A DNA stretch of 64,000 nucleotides from Streptomyces sp. HB132 (GTDB lineage Bacteria; Actinomycetota; Actinomycetes; Streptomycetales; Streptomycetaceae), in NCBI RefSeq assembly GCF_016909575.1, contig NZ_JAFBGA010000007.1, positions 62,001 to 126,000 of the forward strand, given 5' to 3'. Each line of letters begins with the position of its first letter. Position 1 is the stretch's first letter. Position numbers and translations under genes: made by a program. A model generated the notes under the pieces. The model was not told where the DNA came from. It was given only the letters and a program-made list of their open reading frames with translations, and made no database searches. Shown one piece after another: positions 15,583-24,898 of the stretch.

Positions 15583-17007
15583 TCAGGGGTCCTGAGGCCC
15601 CTCGTACAGTCCGGTCAGCGCGTCGGCCCGACGCAGACCGCTCTCCGCCGCCACCGAGTCCAGTGACTGCGCCTCGCGCACGACGGCGAAGCGAAGTCCG
15701 CCGGTTTCCCCCGCGAAGCCGTACACCGCGGGTCGTGGAAGGCTGTTGTAGGCCCACGGCGTGGAGAAGTAGTACGCACCCGTGTCGTACAGAGCCACGA
15801 AGTCACCCTCCCGCAGCTCCGGCAGTTCACGGGCGTGGGCCACGACGTCCCCGGCGAAGCAGCACGGTCCCGCGATGTCCTGGACCATCGTAGGCCCGTT
15901 CCGGGGACGGCCCTCCCCGTCGAAGGCGCCGACCCGGAGCGGCCAGGCATCGGGCATGAACACGGTTCGGGTGGCGATCTGCGCCCCGGCGTGGGTGAGC
16001 GCGATGCGGCGCCCGCCCGCGTCCTTCGTGTATTCGACACGCGCCCCGATGAAGCCGTTCTTGGCGAGCAGGGACCTGCCGAATTCGGTGACCAGGTCGT
16101 AACGCCCGTCGAACAGACCCGGAGCCTCCGCCCGGAGCGCCGCCACGTAGTCCGTGAAGGAGGGGCGTGCCTCGTCGTCTGCGAAGTTGACCGGCAGCCC
16201 GCCGCCGATGTCGATCCCGGTGATCCGGCGCGCTCCCAGTACCTCGTTGATCTCCTCGGCGAGCCGGTACGTCTCGGCGATGCCCCCGGCGATGAGCTCC
16301 AGCGAACAGCCCTGCGAGCCGACGTGCGCGTGCAACCGGGTCAGCCAGGGGCGTTCGGCGAAGGTACGGACGACCCGCTCCCGCGCGCCGGGGTCACGAA
16401 GGGCCACCCCGAACTTCGAGGTGGCCGTCGCCGTGCTCATGGCGCCGATGGAGCCGCCTCCGATCTGCGGGTTGACCCGCAGGCCGAGGACCGAGGCCGA
16501 GCCGGGGGAGCGGATCTCCTCGATCCGGCGGATCTCACCGAAACTGTCCGCGTTCACGGCGACACCGAGCGCCAGCGCCAGCCGCAATTCGTCGCGGGTC
16601 TTGGCGGGCGAGTCCAGGACGATCCGTGCCGGGGGGAAACCGGCCTCGACCGCGAGCCTCAGTTCGCCGGGGCCGGCCACCTCGCAGCCCATCCCGGAGT
16701 CGGCGAGCAACCGCAGCACCGGGATCAGCGACGCGGCCTTCGCGGCGAAGGTGTGCAGCACCTTCACGCCCGGCTCGGCCGCGAACGCGTCCCGCAGCGC
16801 GGCGACCCCGGAGCGGATCCCGTCCGCGTCCAGGAAGCCCGCGAGGGGCCGCTTCTCACCGAGCAGTCCTTCCCTCACCGCGATGCGGAGTGCCTCGGCG
16901 AATCTGTCGGAGCGCGATGCAAGGGGGGACGGGGACCCCTCGGTCGCCGCGGAATCCGACGGTGGCGTACGGCGGATGTCGTTGATGGCAGCCTCGCAGG
17001 TCGGCAC
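15583..17007 (-). CDS. Fold-III PLP decarboxylase (DAP/ornithine decarboxylase-like)
   Basis: A 474-residue PLP enzyme of the alanine-racemase-fold decarboxylases. Lys90 in HTFAAKAAS is the PLP lysine; HAHVGSQG, GIDIGGGLPVNF and LVTEFGRSL bind cofactor and phosphate. The pair CCFAGD and YDTGAYYF corresponds to the C-terminal active-site strand of diaminopimelate decarboxylases. The GTG start at 17007 is two bases after the stop of the encapsulin gene, so it is translationally coupled to the shell gene. The long, poorly conserved N-terminus (residues 1-40) is unusual. No encapsulin cargo peptide is visible at either end. The substrate is unknown; it is unlikely to be the housekeeping lysA given this context. 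Confidence 0.85.
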   Translation of the reverse strand: MPTCEAAINDIRRTPPSDSAATEGSPSPLASRSDRFAEALRIAVREGLLGEKRPLAGFLDADGIRSGVAALRDAFAAEPGVKVLHTFAAKAASLIPVLRLLADSGMGCEVAGPGELRLAVEAGFPPARIVLDSPAKTRDELRLALALGVAVNADSFGEIRRIEEIRSPGSASVLGLRVNPQIGGGSIGAMSTATATSKFGVALRDPGARERVVRTFAERPWLTRLHAHVGSQGCSLELIAGGIAETYRLAEEINEVLGARRITGIDIGGGLPVNFADDEARPSFTDYVAALRAEAPGLFDGRYDLVTEFGRSLLAKNGFIGARVEYTKDAGGRRIALTHAGAQIATRTVFMPDAWPLRVGAFDGEGRPRNGPTMVQDIAGPCCFAGDVVAHARELPELREGDFVALYDTGAYYFSTPWAYNSLPRPAVYGFAGETGGLRFAVVREAQSLDSVAAESGLRRADALTGLYEGPQDP

Positions 17008-17009
17008 TT

Positions 17010-17807
17010 TCAGGCGATGAGGGGGACCACTGCCTCAGGCGTCAGCATCCTGAAGGTGAACGCCTGATGGAAGTAGAGCCGGATGCTCAGGGCGTCGTGG
17101 TCCAGATAGCCGATGGACAGGTCCTGGCCCAGGCACAGCTCGAAGTCGCCGCCTCGGGTGGAGAGCAGGACCCCGCCGGTGACGGCGGGAGCCCACAGGA
17201 TCGGCTCGTCGAGCTGGCGGGCCAGATGGGTCGCCACCGGATAGCCGTGGTCGGAGGTCTCGGTCGCCTCCGTGAACGCGTCGGCGCCCAGCAGCAGCCG
17301 GTACGGCCCGTCGACCCCCGCGAGCCGCAACCGGGTCAGGGCCTGGCTCACGGCCGCCGGATAGTCGCGCGCGTCCGCGGGCAGCGGAAGCGGGGTGTGC
17401 GACGAGCCGTCCCGCAGGCCCGTGATGCCGGCCGCCGCGTATCCGTCGATCACCGCCATGTCCTCGGCGAACGCGCAGGTGCGTGCCGCGTCCTTCACCG
17501 GCTGCCAGTCGCTGTCCTCCGATCCGCGTTCCACGTCGTCGACAGCCGCTCTGGTCACGGTGAAGGGCACCCGCCACTCGATGACCGGTGTCGCCGTGCG
17601 GGCGCGGGCGATGACGTCGGGGGTGGGCGGGTCGATGTCACGGAGATGCCCGTCACCGATCGCCGAGAGCCGCGGCCCCTGAGGGTCGCTGACGTCCACG
17701 ACCCGGCGGCCCGCCACATGACGGCTGAAGGTCCGCCGTGCCTCTTCCTCGATCTGGTCCCAGGCGGCGTCGGTGACGGGTGCGAGCTCACGGTGCAGGT
17801 TGTTCAT
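17010..17807 (-). CDS. Encapsulin shell protein (family 1, linocin/CFP29 type)
   Basis: A 265-residue HK97-fold shell protein. It begins MNNLHRELAPVTDAAWDQIE, then EEARRTFSRHVAGRRVVD and later GTENP-independent shell motifs: TPVIEWRVPFTVTRAAVDDV, EDMAVIDGYAAAGITG and the end LYFHQAFTFRMLTPEAVVPL. This is the classical length and layout of a family 1 encapsulin forming a T=1 compartment. Its ATG overlaps the DyP peroxidase stop as ATGA, and the peroxidase carries the C-terminal loading peptide, so the cargo assignment is direct. A PLP decarboxylase follows two bases downstream. Confidence 0.95.
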   Translation of the reverse strand: MNNLHRELAPVTDAAWDQIEEEARRTFSRHVAGRRVVDVSDPQGPRLSAIGDGHLRDIDPPTPDVIARARTATPVIEWRVPFTVTRAAVDDVERGSEDSDWQPVKDAARTCAFAEDMAVIDGYAAAGITGLRDGSSHTPLPLPADARDYPAAVSQALTRLRLAGVDGPYRLLLGADAFTEATETSDHGYPVATHLARQLDEPILWAPAVTGGVLLSTRGGDFELCLGQDLSIGYLDHDALSIRLYFHQAFTFRMLTPEAVVPLIA

Positions 17808-18874
17808 CGCGGTGCGCTTTCTTGCAGGCCGCCGATGCGCAGCGAACCGTCGTCGGCCACAGCCCGGGCAGGGGCGCGCAGCTGCGTGGGCTGAGGCTCC
17901 GGGGCGACCGTCGTCCCTGCGGGGGAGGGCGGCGGCGGGGGAGCGTCCAGGAAGCCGGCGCTGGGGGCGTGGAAGAGCGTGCCGGTGACCGCCGTGGAGA
18001 AGTCGAGAATGCGGTCGTGGGTGCCGGGCGGGCTGCCCAGGAACATGTTGCCGAGCATCTGCTCGGTGACTCCGGGGTCGGCCGCGTAGCCGATGAAGTA
18101 CGTACCGAACTCACCCTGTCCGAAGCTGCCGAAGGGCATGTTGGCACGCAGGATGTCCCGTCCGGTGCCGTCGTCCGCGGTGACGGTGTTCAGGGCGACG
18201 TGCGAATCCGCCGGCTTGACGTCGTCCGGGAGCTCGATGTCGGTGAACTTCGTACGCCCGATGATCCGCTCCTGCTCCTCGGTGCTCAGCCCGTTCCAGC
18301 CGGTCAGGTCGTGCAGGTACTTCTGCACGACGACATAGCTGCCGCCTTCGAAGGCGGGGTCCTCCGGACCGACCATGGCCGCCGCCCTCGCGTCGTCGCC
18401 CACCGGGTTCTCCGTACCGTCGACGAAACCGAGCAGATCCCGGTGGTCGAAGTAGCGGAAGCCGTGGACCTCGTCCACGACCTTCACCGCATCGCCGAGC
18501 CGTCCGAGGAGCTGGGAGGCCCACTCGAAGCAGACGTCCATCTGCTCGGCGCGGACGTGGAACAGCAGATCGCCCGGTGTGGCCGGCGCACGGTGGACGG
18601 GGCCCCGCAACTCCTGGAAGGGATGGAGCAGGGCCGGCCGGGGGCCCGCGAACAGGCGGTCCCAGGCATTCGAGCCGAAGCCCGTCACACACGCGAGTCC
18701 GGCGCTCGGCACCCGGAAGCCGATCGACCGCGCGAACGCCGCGAGATCGGGCAGCACGTCGCGTACGGCGGGTTCGCCGCCCGGCTCGATCGTCGCGACC
18801 AGGACCACGGCGGCACTGGTCAGCGGTGCTACGAACGGCTGGACCACTACGGGTTCCGGTACGGCGTCGGGCAT
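17804..18874 (-). CDS. DyP-type peroxidase, encapsulin cargo
   Basis: A 356-residue dye-decolorising heme peroxidase. LGFVDGTENPVGD carries the distal Asp motif, HGFRYFDHRDLLGF and GTYFIGYAADPGVTEQML are family hallmarks, and FRVPSAGLACVTGFG is in the first ferredoxin-like half. After the catalytic domain a proline-rich linker (APPPPPSPAG) leads to the end DDGSLRIGGLQES, which matches the encapsulin cargo-loading peptide (DGSLxIGSL). The ATG at 18874 is preferred; 13 extra residues upstream lack conservation. It is the first gene of the DyP-encapsulin-decarboxylase operon. Confidence 0.95.
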   Translation of the reverse strand: MPDAVPEPVVVQPFVAPLTSAAVVLVATIEPGGEPAVRDVLPDLAAFARSIGFRVPSAGLACVTGFGSNAWDRLFAGPRPALLHPFQELRGPVHRAPATPGDLLFHVRAEQMDVCFEWASQLLGRLGDAVKVVDEVHGFRYFDHRDLLGFVDGTENPVGDDARAAAMVGPEDPAFEGGSYVVVQKYLHDLTGWNGLSTEEQERIIGRTKFTDIELPDDVKPADSHVALNTVTADDGTGRDILRANMPFGSFGQGEFGTYFIGYAADPGVTEQMLGNMFLGSPPGTHDRILDFSTAVTGTLFHAPSAGFLDAPPPPPSPAGTTVAPEPQPTQLRAPARAVADDGSLRIGGLQESAPR

Positions 18875-18975
18875 GGGCGCACTCCGTGGACGGTGGAACG
18901 GGCTCCCTGCCACTTATCCACACCGCGCCCCCGGTCGCACGCCGGACCGGACCGGCCGGGCGACACCCCGCGTCC

Positions 18976-20436
18976 TCAGCCGGCGGCGGTCTCCGACCGG
19001 TCACCGCCCCATAGGGTGTGGAAGGACCCCTCGCGGTCCGTACGCCGGTAGGTGTGCGCCCCGAAGAAGTCCCGCTGCCCCTGGGTCAGCGCCGCCGGTA
19101 GCCGCTCGGCCCGCAGCCCGTCGTAGTAGGAGAGCGCGGCGGCGAAGCCGGGGGTCGGCACGCCCTGCCGCACGCCCTCGGCGATCACCGCACGCCAGTC
19201 GTCCTGCGCCGCGCCGATCTCCTGGGCGAACTGCTGGTCGGACAGGAGGCTCGGCAGGTCGGGGCGGCTGTCGAAGGCCGACCTGATCCGGTCCAGGAAC
19301 GCCGCGCGGATGATGCAGCCGGCCCGCCAGATCGCAGCCACGCCACCCAGGTCGATGTCCCAGCCGTACTGCTCGCCGCCCGCCCTGATCTGGTGGAATC
19401 CCTGGGTGTACGACACGATCTTGGACGCGTACAGAGCCTGCTCGACCCGGTCGGCGAACGCCGCGGCCTCGGCCTCCGGGAGCGCGGCCGGTGCAGGGCG
19501 GGGCAGACCGCGCGCGGCTTCCCGGAGGTCGGCGTGTCCGGACAGGGAGCGTGCGAAGACGGCTTCCGCGATGCCGGACACCGGGACTCCCAGGTCGAGC
19601 GCGATCTGGACCGTCCAGCGCCCGGTCCCCTTCTGCTCCGCCTGGTCCTGCACCACGTCGACGAAGGGCTTGCCGGTGGCCGCGTCCGTGTGGGCGAGCA
19701 CCTCGGCCGTGATCTCGATCAGATAGGAGTCGAGGCGGCCGGTGTTCCACGAGCGGAAGGTCTCCGCGATCCGTTCGGGGGAGTATCCCGCGACGGACCG
19801 CAGCAGGTGGTACGCCTCCGCGATGAGCTGCATGTCCGCGTACTCGATGCCGTTGTGCACCATCTTGACGAAGTGCCCCGCGCCGTCGGGCCCGATGTGC
19901 GTGCAGCAGGGCGTTCCGTCGTCGGCCTTGGCGGCGATGCTCTCGAGGAGGGGGCCGAGCGAGGTGTACGACTCGGCCGAACCGCCGGGCATCATGCTCG
20001 GCCCGTTCAGCGCCCCCTCCTCGCCCCCCGAGATACCGGTCCCGACGAAGTGGATCCCCCGCTCCCGCATGGCCTTCTCACGGCGCCGGGTGTCCTCGAA
20101 GTGCGCGTTGCCGCCGTCGATGAGGACGTCGCCGTCCTCCAGCAGCGCGGCGAACTCCTCGATGACCGCGTCGGTCGGCTTGCCGGCCTTGACCATGATG
20201 ACGATGCGGCGGGGCTTCTGGAGGGACGCTACGAACTCCTCGGCGGTCTCCGCGGGGACGAAGTCCCCCTCCTTTCCGTAGGCGTCGACGAGCGCCCGGG
20301 TACGTGCCCCGGTGCGGTTGTGGACGGCGACGGTGTGGCCGTGACGTGCGAAGTTGCGGGCGAGGTTGCTGCCCATCACGGCGAGTCCGGTGACGCCGAT
20401 CTGTGCGGTGGCTTCGGACGAGGGGGCGGTGGTCAT
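18976..20436 (-). CDS. gnd: 6-phosphogluconate dehydrogenase (decarboxylating)
   Basis: A 486-residue pentose-phosphate enzyme giving ribulose 5-phosphate, CO2 and reduced cofactor. The Rossmann opening is IGVTGLAVMGSNLARN; the active site includes GTGISGGEEGA, GPDGAGHFVKMVHNGIEY and the C-terminal GCIIRAAFL region. The homodimeric long form is indicated by length and by QDQAEQKGTGRWTV. ATG 20436 with CAGGAG upstream is used in place of the much longer frame, whose first 59 residues are not conserved in character. It stands alone. Confidence 0.95.
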   Translation of the reverse strand: MTTAPSSEATAQIGVTGLAVMGSNLARNFARHGHTVAVHNRTGARTRALVDAYGKEGDFVPAETAEEFVASLQKPRRIVIMVKAGKPTDAVIEEFAALLEDGDVLIDGGNAHFEDTRRREKAMRERGIHFVGTGISGGEEGALNGPSMMPGGSAESYTSLGPLLESIAAKADDGTPCCTHIGPDGAGHFVKMVHNGIEYADMQLIAEAYHLLRSVAGYSPERIAETFRSWNTGRLDSYLIEITAEVLAHTDAATGKPFVDVVQDQAEQKGTGRWTVQIALDLGVPVSGIAEAVFARSLSGHADLREAARGLPRPAPAALPEAEAAAFADRVEQALYASKIVSYTQGFHQIRAGGEQYGWDIDLGGVAAIWRAGCIIRAAFLDRIRSAFDSRPDLPSLLSDQQFAQEIGAAQDDWRAVIAEGVRQGVPTPGFAAALSYYDGLRAERLPAALTQGQRDFFGAHTYRRTDREGSFHTLWGGDRSETAAG

Positions 20437-20718
20437 GCGGTGATCCACTCCTGTGCGATCGACGAGCTCTTGCGCCGGGAGAGCCCGCGCCGGGGACGGA
20501 CGGGCGGCGCCCGGGCCGGTATCCGTACGCAGCCCGGTCATGTTCGCATGCCCGGCCCGCGAGCGGCCGATGCGCGCGGGAGCGTGCCGGGGCGTGTCAT
20601 GACGATTCACCACGCTCCGCGGACGGCCGTGCGCTCGCGGCGCCCGGTCCGGCTCGCCGGAAGCTCCGGCGAGCCGGACCGGGCGTGATCGCGGTGAAGG
20701 CGACAGGACTTCCCGGTC

Positions 20719-22551
20719 TCACCCGGTCCGTTCAGCCGCGGTGACCGTCTTCGCACCCACGGTGTCGACGAGGAAGCCACCGGACTGGTGGTGCCAGAGC
20801 TTGGCGTAGGCACCGTCGGTGTGCAGGAGTTCGTGATGCGTGCCCTGCTCGACGATGCGGCCGTGGTCGAGCACGATGAGGTGGTCCATCGCAGCGACCG
20901 TACTGAGGCGGTGGGCGACGACCAGAGCGGTCCGGCCCTCCATCAGCTGCCACAGCGCCTGCTGCACGAGGGTCTCGCTCTCCGAGTCGAGTGCGCTCGT
21001 CGCCTCGTCCAGCAGCAGCACGGGGGCGTCGCGCAGGATCGCCCTGGCGAGTGCGACCCGCTGGCGCTGACCGCCGGAGAGCTTGACGCCCCGCTCGCCG
21101 ACCATCGTGTCGAAGCCGTCGGGGAGTTCGTCGGCGAACTCGGTCACATGAGCCGCGTCGGCGGCGGCGCGGATCTCTGCGTCGGTGGCTCCCGGGCGGG
21201 CGAAGAGGATGTTCTCGCGCAGCGTGCGGTGGAACATGGCCGGTTCCTGCGGGACGTACGCGATCAGGCTCCGCAGGTCCGACTGACGCAGACGGCTGAT
21301 GTCCTGACCCCCGATCAGGATGCGCCCCGACTGGACGTCCGCCATCCGCAGCAGCAGCCGGGTGAACGTCGTCTTGCCGCCGCCCGACCGGCCGACGAGC
21401 CCGAGTCTCGTCCCGCTCGGTACGTCCAGGTCGAGCCCTTCGAAGATGGGCCGGCTCCCGCTGTGGGCGAAGGTGACGTGGTCGAAGCGGACGTCGGCGG
21501 ACTCACGGCGCACCGGCTCGGGCGTCGGCGGGTCGAGCACGGTGGGAGGGGTCAGGAGCAGTTCGGTGAACTGGGCGGCCTCCGTCATCGAGCTCTCGAG
21601 ACGACGGTAGATCTGGTTGAACTCGAACATGATGCGGGTCGAACCGGTGTAGTAGGTGAACGCGACCACGATCGCCTCGACGTTGCCCCCACCCGCCCCG
21701 AACGACACGGCGAGCAGCAGACCGAGGCCGTTGGTCAGCACGGACAGGGGCGCGACCAGTGTGTCGATGCGCAGGTTCCCGTAGTCCCACGAGCGCAGCG
21801 TCAGCCGTCGTGACTCCGCCACCCTGCACCGGTGCTCCGCAGCCTCCCGCTCCTCGGCCGCGAACGCGCGCACGGTGTCCATGTTCGTCAGGGCGTCGGA
21901 CACGTGTCCCGAGACCTTGGCGATCGCTTCCTCGCGCTCGTTGACCAGTTTCTGCCGACGGCGGATCAGGGGGGCGGCGCACACGGCGGTCAGTGTGATC
22001 ATCGTCAGCAGGCCGACGACCAGGAGAGGGTCGTAGTGCCAGAGGATCACCGTGCCGAACAACAGCGGGGCGATGCTGCCCACGACGTTGAAGGTGAGCG
22101 TGTCGACGAACTCCTCGAAGCGGGAGGCGAAGCTCAGCACTCGCTTGGTCAGCGAGCCGGCGAAGTTGTCCTGGTAGAACGAGGCGTCCTTGGCGAACAG
22201 CGCGTCCATGCCGGTGATGTACAGGTGCTCGATACCCCGGGCGTCGACACGGTTGAGGCAGTGCACTCCCACCCGCCACGAGGTCTCCGCCAGAAGCAGT
22301 ACCGCGGTGAACACAGCTACGTAGGGGAGTGCTTCGCGTAGGCCGATGGACCCGTTCTCCGCGATCCGGCCCACCAGCTTGGCCACGACCAGCGGCGCCA
22401 GGTAGGTGATTCCTATGTTGCCGAGGGCGGGGAGCAGAAGTGCCGGAGCCGACAGCCCGCGTTGGCGGGACAGTTCCTTCAGATAGTGGCGGAGTGCGAG
22501 CCGGACCGGGCCCCCGTCCGGTCCGGTGCCTTGTGGATGCTGCGATCCCAT
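20719..22551 (-). CDS. ABC exporter half-transporter (TMD-NBD)
   Basis: A 610-residue type IV (MsbA/LmrA-like) half-transporter. Six membrane segments occupy residues ~30-320 (LLLPALGNIGITYLAPLVV, YVAVFTAVLLLAET, LLVVGLLTMITLTAVCA). The nucleotide-binding domain follows: Walker A GLVGRSGGGKTTFTRL, Q-loop YVPQEPAMF, signature LSGGQRQRVALARA, Walker B VLLLDEATSALDSE, H-loop VVAHRLSTV. It would act as a homodimer. ATG 22551 is chosen with GAGG upstream. No partner half or regulator is adjacent, so the substrate cannot be inferred. Confidence 0.9.
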   Translation of the reverse strand: MGSQHPQGTGPDGGPVRLALRHYLKELSRQRGLSAPALLLPALGNIGITYLAPLVVAKLVGRIAENGSIGLREALPYVAVFTAVLLLAETSWRVGVHCLNRVDARGIEHLYITGMDALFAKDASFYQDNFAGSLTKRVLSFASRFEEFVDTLTFNVVGSIAPLLFGTVILWHYDPLLVVGLLTMITLTAVCAAPLIRRRQKLVNEREEAIAKVSGHVSDALTNMDTVRAFAAEEREAAEHRCRVAESRRLTLRSWDYGNLRIDTLVAPLSVLTNGLGLLLAVSFGAGGGNVEAIVVAFTYYTGSTRIMFEFNQIYRRLESSMTEAAQFTELLLTPPTVLDPPTPEPVRRESADVRFDHVTFAHSGSRPIFEGLDLDVPSGTRLGLVGRSGGGKTTFTRLLLRMADVQSGRILIGGQDISRLRQSDLRSLIAYVPQEPAMFHRTLRENILFARPGATDAEIRAAADAAHVTEFADELPDGFDTMVGERGVKLSGGQRQRVALARAILRDAPVLLLDEATSALDSESETLVQQALWQLMEGRTALVVAHRLSTVAAMDHLIVLDHGRIVEQGTHHELLHTDGAYAKLWHHQSGGFLVDTVGAKTVTAAERTG

Positions 22552-22966
22552 GCCGACCTCATGTCGTTGCGCGGGCGGTTTCCCCGGGCCCGACTCGGTG
22601 GTGGTCTCCGCCCAAGGGCGCAGCACAGCACCGGGCGGAAGCGCTCACCGCGCTTTTCCCCGCGAGGGGCCCGGGGAAGGAAGTCTTCCGTGGCCGTGCG
22701 GTCGGCGTCCAAGCGTTTTCGGGAACAACGGCAGTACACCGGTGCAGTCAGGCCACGCCGTCCGCGCGCCGTCGCACCATCCGGCGCGCGGTGTTCGCGA
22801 AGAGGGATCGATCTGCCCCCGAGCACGGGGGCCCGGGACGGACAGGTGGCCAGCTCGCGCACAGGTGTGCGACAGTCCATGCCGCAGATGAAGCCGGTGA
22901 CGGCCTCTGCCGCCGAGGAAGCCGGTAGAGAGCGGGACGGGGGCGGCGCGCCGGGCGCTCCTTGCC
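22552..22966. other. Intergenic stretch, no gene seen
   Basis: About 415 bases upstream of the ABC transporter gene and downstream of the DUF5709 gene. Frames on either strand are shadows without start context. Nothing beyond ordinary promoter and terminator space can be supported. Confidence 0.5.
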
Positions 22967-23428
22967 CTACCCGAACAGGTCCTCCTCCTCGGGGATCAGA
23001 TGCATCGCGGCTTCCTCCGCGGACGCGGCCGCACCGTCGATTCCCACGTCCTGCGCGGTGAGCGTGGACGGCACGTGCCCGTCACCCTCCTGCGTGAGCC
23101 TGCCCGCGCGGTCCGTCCCCACTTCTGTGTCGTAGAGCTCCCCGTCGCCGTCCGCCAAGTCGCCGGGACCGTCCTGGGCGGGGTCGGAGTTCTCGGGAAC
23201 CTCCCTGGTCAGGCGCCTGTCGAGGGACTCGCCCGTGTGCTGCTCGGAGGCGGTGGTGCCTTCGTCGTCGACCGCCCAGGGGCGGTCGGGCGGGGAGTAG
23301 CCCTCATCCAGGACGTCGGCGATCCCGGACGTGTCCAGGGTGTCCTCCAGGTCCAGCAGGTCATCGGGGTCGGAGGCCTCCAGCTCCTGCGGCTGGTAGA
23401 CGTCGTCCCCCCGGTCGCTGTCGCTCAT
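22967..23428 (-). CDS. DUF5709-family acidic protein
   Basis: A 153-residue, strongly acidic, probably disordered protein: MSDSDRGDDVYQPQELEASD, then DTSGIADVLDEGYSPPDRPW, ESLDRRLTREVPE, and GRLTQEGDG near a C-terminal EEAAMHLIPEEE. The repeated LDxRLxxE and GYSPPDRP patterns mark DUF5709, widespread in streptomycetes and of unknown role. ATG 23428 is preceded by GGAGGAAGGG. It is transcribed away from the ten-gene operon that begins 214 bases later. Confidence 0.85.
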   Translation of the reverse strand: MSDSDRGDDVYQPQELEASDPDDLLDLEDTLDTSGIADVLDEGYSPPDRPWAVDDEGTTASEQHTGESLDRRLTREVPENSDPAQDGPGDLADGDGELYDTEVGTDRAGRLTQEGDGHVPSTLTAQDVGIDGAAASAEEAAMHLIPEEEDLFG

Positions 23429-23530
23429 GGCGTGTCCCTTCCTCCGGGTCCCCCTGTACGCAATTCCACTCCGGTCCGGCGAGGGGCGCAACGGAAGACG
23501 GCTCGGAGGCATCAGTGACGCTGCATCAGA

Positions 23531-23551
23531 TGACAATGAAAACGATTGTCG
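23531..23551. promoter_or_regulatory. Fur/Zur-type operator
   Basis: GACAATGAAAACGATTGTC is a 19-base sequence with perfect 6-base arms (GACAAT/ATTGTC). It fits the 6-6-1-6 layout of a Fur-family box and contains the GAAAACGATT core seen in streptomycete Zur sites. It lies about 100 bases upstream of the ATP-grasp gene, the head of the ten-gene operon, so zinc- or iron-responsive repression of that operon is expected. The DmdR-type iron box of Streptomyces (TTAGGTTAGGCTAACCTAA) looks different, which favours Zur. Confidence 0.7.
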
Positions 23552-23641
23552 ATAACGTGGGTGCGGTCGGGCCGGACGGCCCCTGTCGGGGTGGCCTCTG
23601 CCTGCCCGCAATCCCAACCGCACCGTGAAGAGGGGGAGTTC

Positions 23642-24898
23642 GTGGCTCATCTGTTGGTGGTCGAGAGCTGGATCGGATCGATGAGCAGGCTGCTGCCGCA
23701 GGCCCTGGAGGAAGGAGGGCACGACTTCACCTTCCTCACCCGCGACCTGCACCACTACCTCCGATCAGCGCCTGAGGGGACGCGGCATCCACTGCTCACT
23801 GCGCGTAATGTCGTCACGGCGCCCACCAATGACACCGGCTCGCTTCTCCCGCAGGTGGAGCGACTGCACGGTGCGCTGCACTTCGACGGCGTGGTCACTT
23901 CCTGTGACTACTACCTGCCGACCGCAGCCCGGATCGCCGCTCTGCTGGGCCTGCCGGGGCCCTCGGTCGAGGCTGTGGAGAACGCCTGCCGCAAGGACGC
24001 CACACGTCGTGTCCTGGCAGCCGCGGGTGTCCCCGGCCCCCGCTTCGCGGTGTGCGCGGACGGAGCGGAGGCCGCCGTCGCCGCACGCAGCATCGGATAT
24101 CCGCTGGTGGTCAAGCCGGTGGACCTCTGTGCCGGCATGTTCGTACGCAGGGTCGACGACGCGGAACAGCTGGCCGGCGCCTGCCGGGCCCTCGTGGCCT
24201 TTCCGCTCAACGCCAGGGGACAGCGGCGAGCGCCCCACATCCTGCTCGAGGAATTCCTCCGTGGCCCCGAGGTGAGCGTCGAGACCGTCACGTGCCGGGG
24301 AGCCACCCATGTCGTCGGGGTGACGGACAAGAGCATCGGTGGGGCACCGGCCTTCGTCGAGACCGGGCACATGTTCCCCGCCGACCTCGACCCCGACGGC
24401 CTCGCCGCCGCCACCGGCACCGCGGTGCGCGCCGGGGCGGCGCTGGGACTCGACGACGTGGTGGCGCACACCGAGATCAAGCTGACGGCCGACGGCCCCC
24501 GGGTCGTGGAGGTGAACCCCCGCCCCGCGGGCAATCGCATCACCGAACTGGTCCGCCACGTCACCGGGGTCGACCTCGCCGCCGCCTGCGTCGACGTGGC
24601 GCTCGGCCGCGAACCCGACCTCCGCCGCCGCGACACAGGACTGCGCAGTGCGGCCATCGGATTCCTGGTCCCCGACACCCCGGGCACACTCGCGTCCGTC
24701 GAGGGCGTCGAGGGCGTGCGGAACGCCGACGGAGTACTGGAGATCCAGGTCGCCGAGTCGGGCCGCACGGTGCGAGCTGCGGACAGCAACAACGCGTATC
24801 TCGGACACGTCATGGCCGGCGACGCCACCGGGCTCGGCGCCCGGCAACGCGTCGAGACTCTCCTCGCCGGCGTACGCCCCCTCCTGGTGCGCTCATGA
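23642..24898 (+). CDS. ATP-grasp ligase, first gene of metallophore-like operon
   Basis: A 418-residue ATP-grasp enzyme of the amino-acid ligase type, which activates a carboxylate as acyl phosphate and couples it to an amine. The pre-ATP-grasp part is GVVTSCDYYLPTAARIAALL with SVEAVENACRKDATRRVLA. The grasp fold shows YPLVVKPVDLCAGMFVRRV, EEFLRGPEVSVETV, and the metal-binding end AHTEIKLTADGPRVVEVNPR. The GTG at 23642 follows GAGGGGGAG. Its TGA overlaps the next ATG. In context it probably joins two amino-acid-derived units of a small chelator. Confidence 0.9.
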   Translation: MAHLLVVESWIGSMSRLLPQALEEGGHDFTFLTRDLHHYLRSAPEGTRHPLLTARNVVTAPTNDTGSLLPQVERLHGALHFDGVVTSCDYYLPTAARIAALLGLPGPSVEAVENACRKDATRRVLAAAGVPGPRFAVCADGAEAAVAARSIGYPLVVKPVDLCAGMFVRRVDDAEQLAGACRALVAFPLNARGQRRAPHILLEEFLRGPEVSVETVTCRGATHVVGVTDKSIGGAPAFVETGHMFPADLDPDGLAAATGTAVRAGAALGLDDVVAHTEIKLTADGPRVVEVNPRPAGNRITELVRHVTGVDLAAACVDVALGREPDLRRRDTGLRSAAIGFLVPDTPGTLASVEGVEGVRNADGVLEIQVAESGRTVRAADSNNAYLGHVMAGDATGLGARQRVETLLAGVRPLLVRS

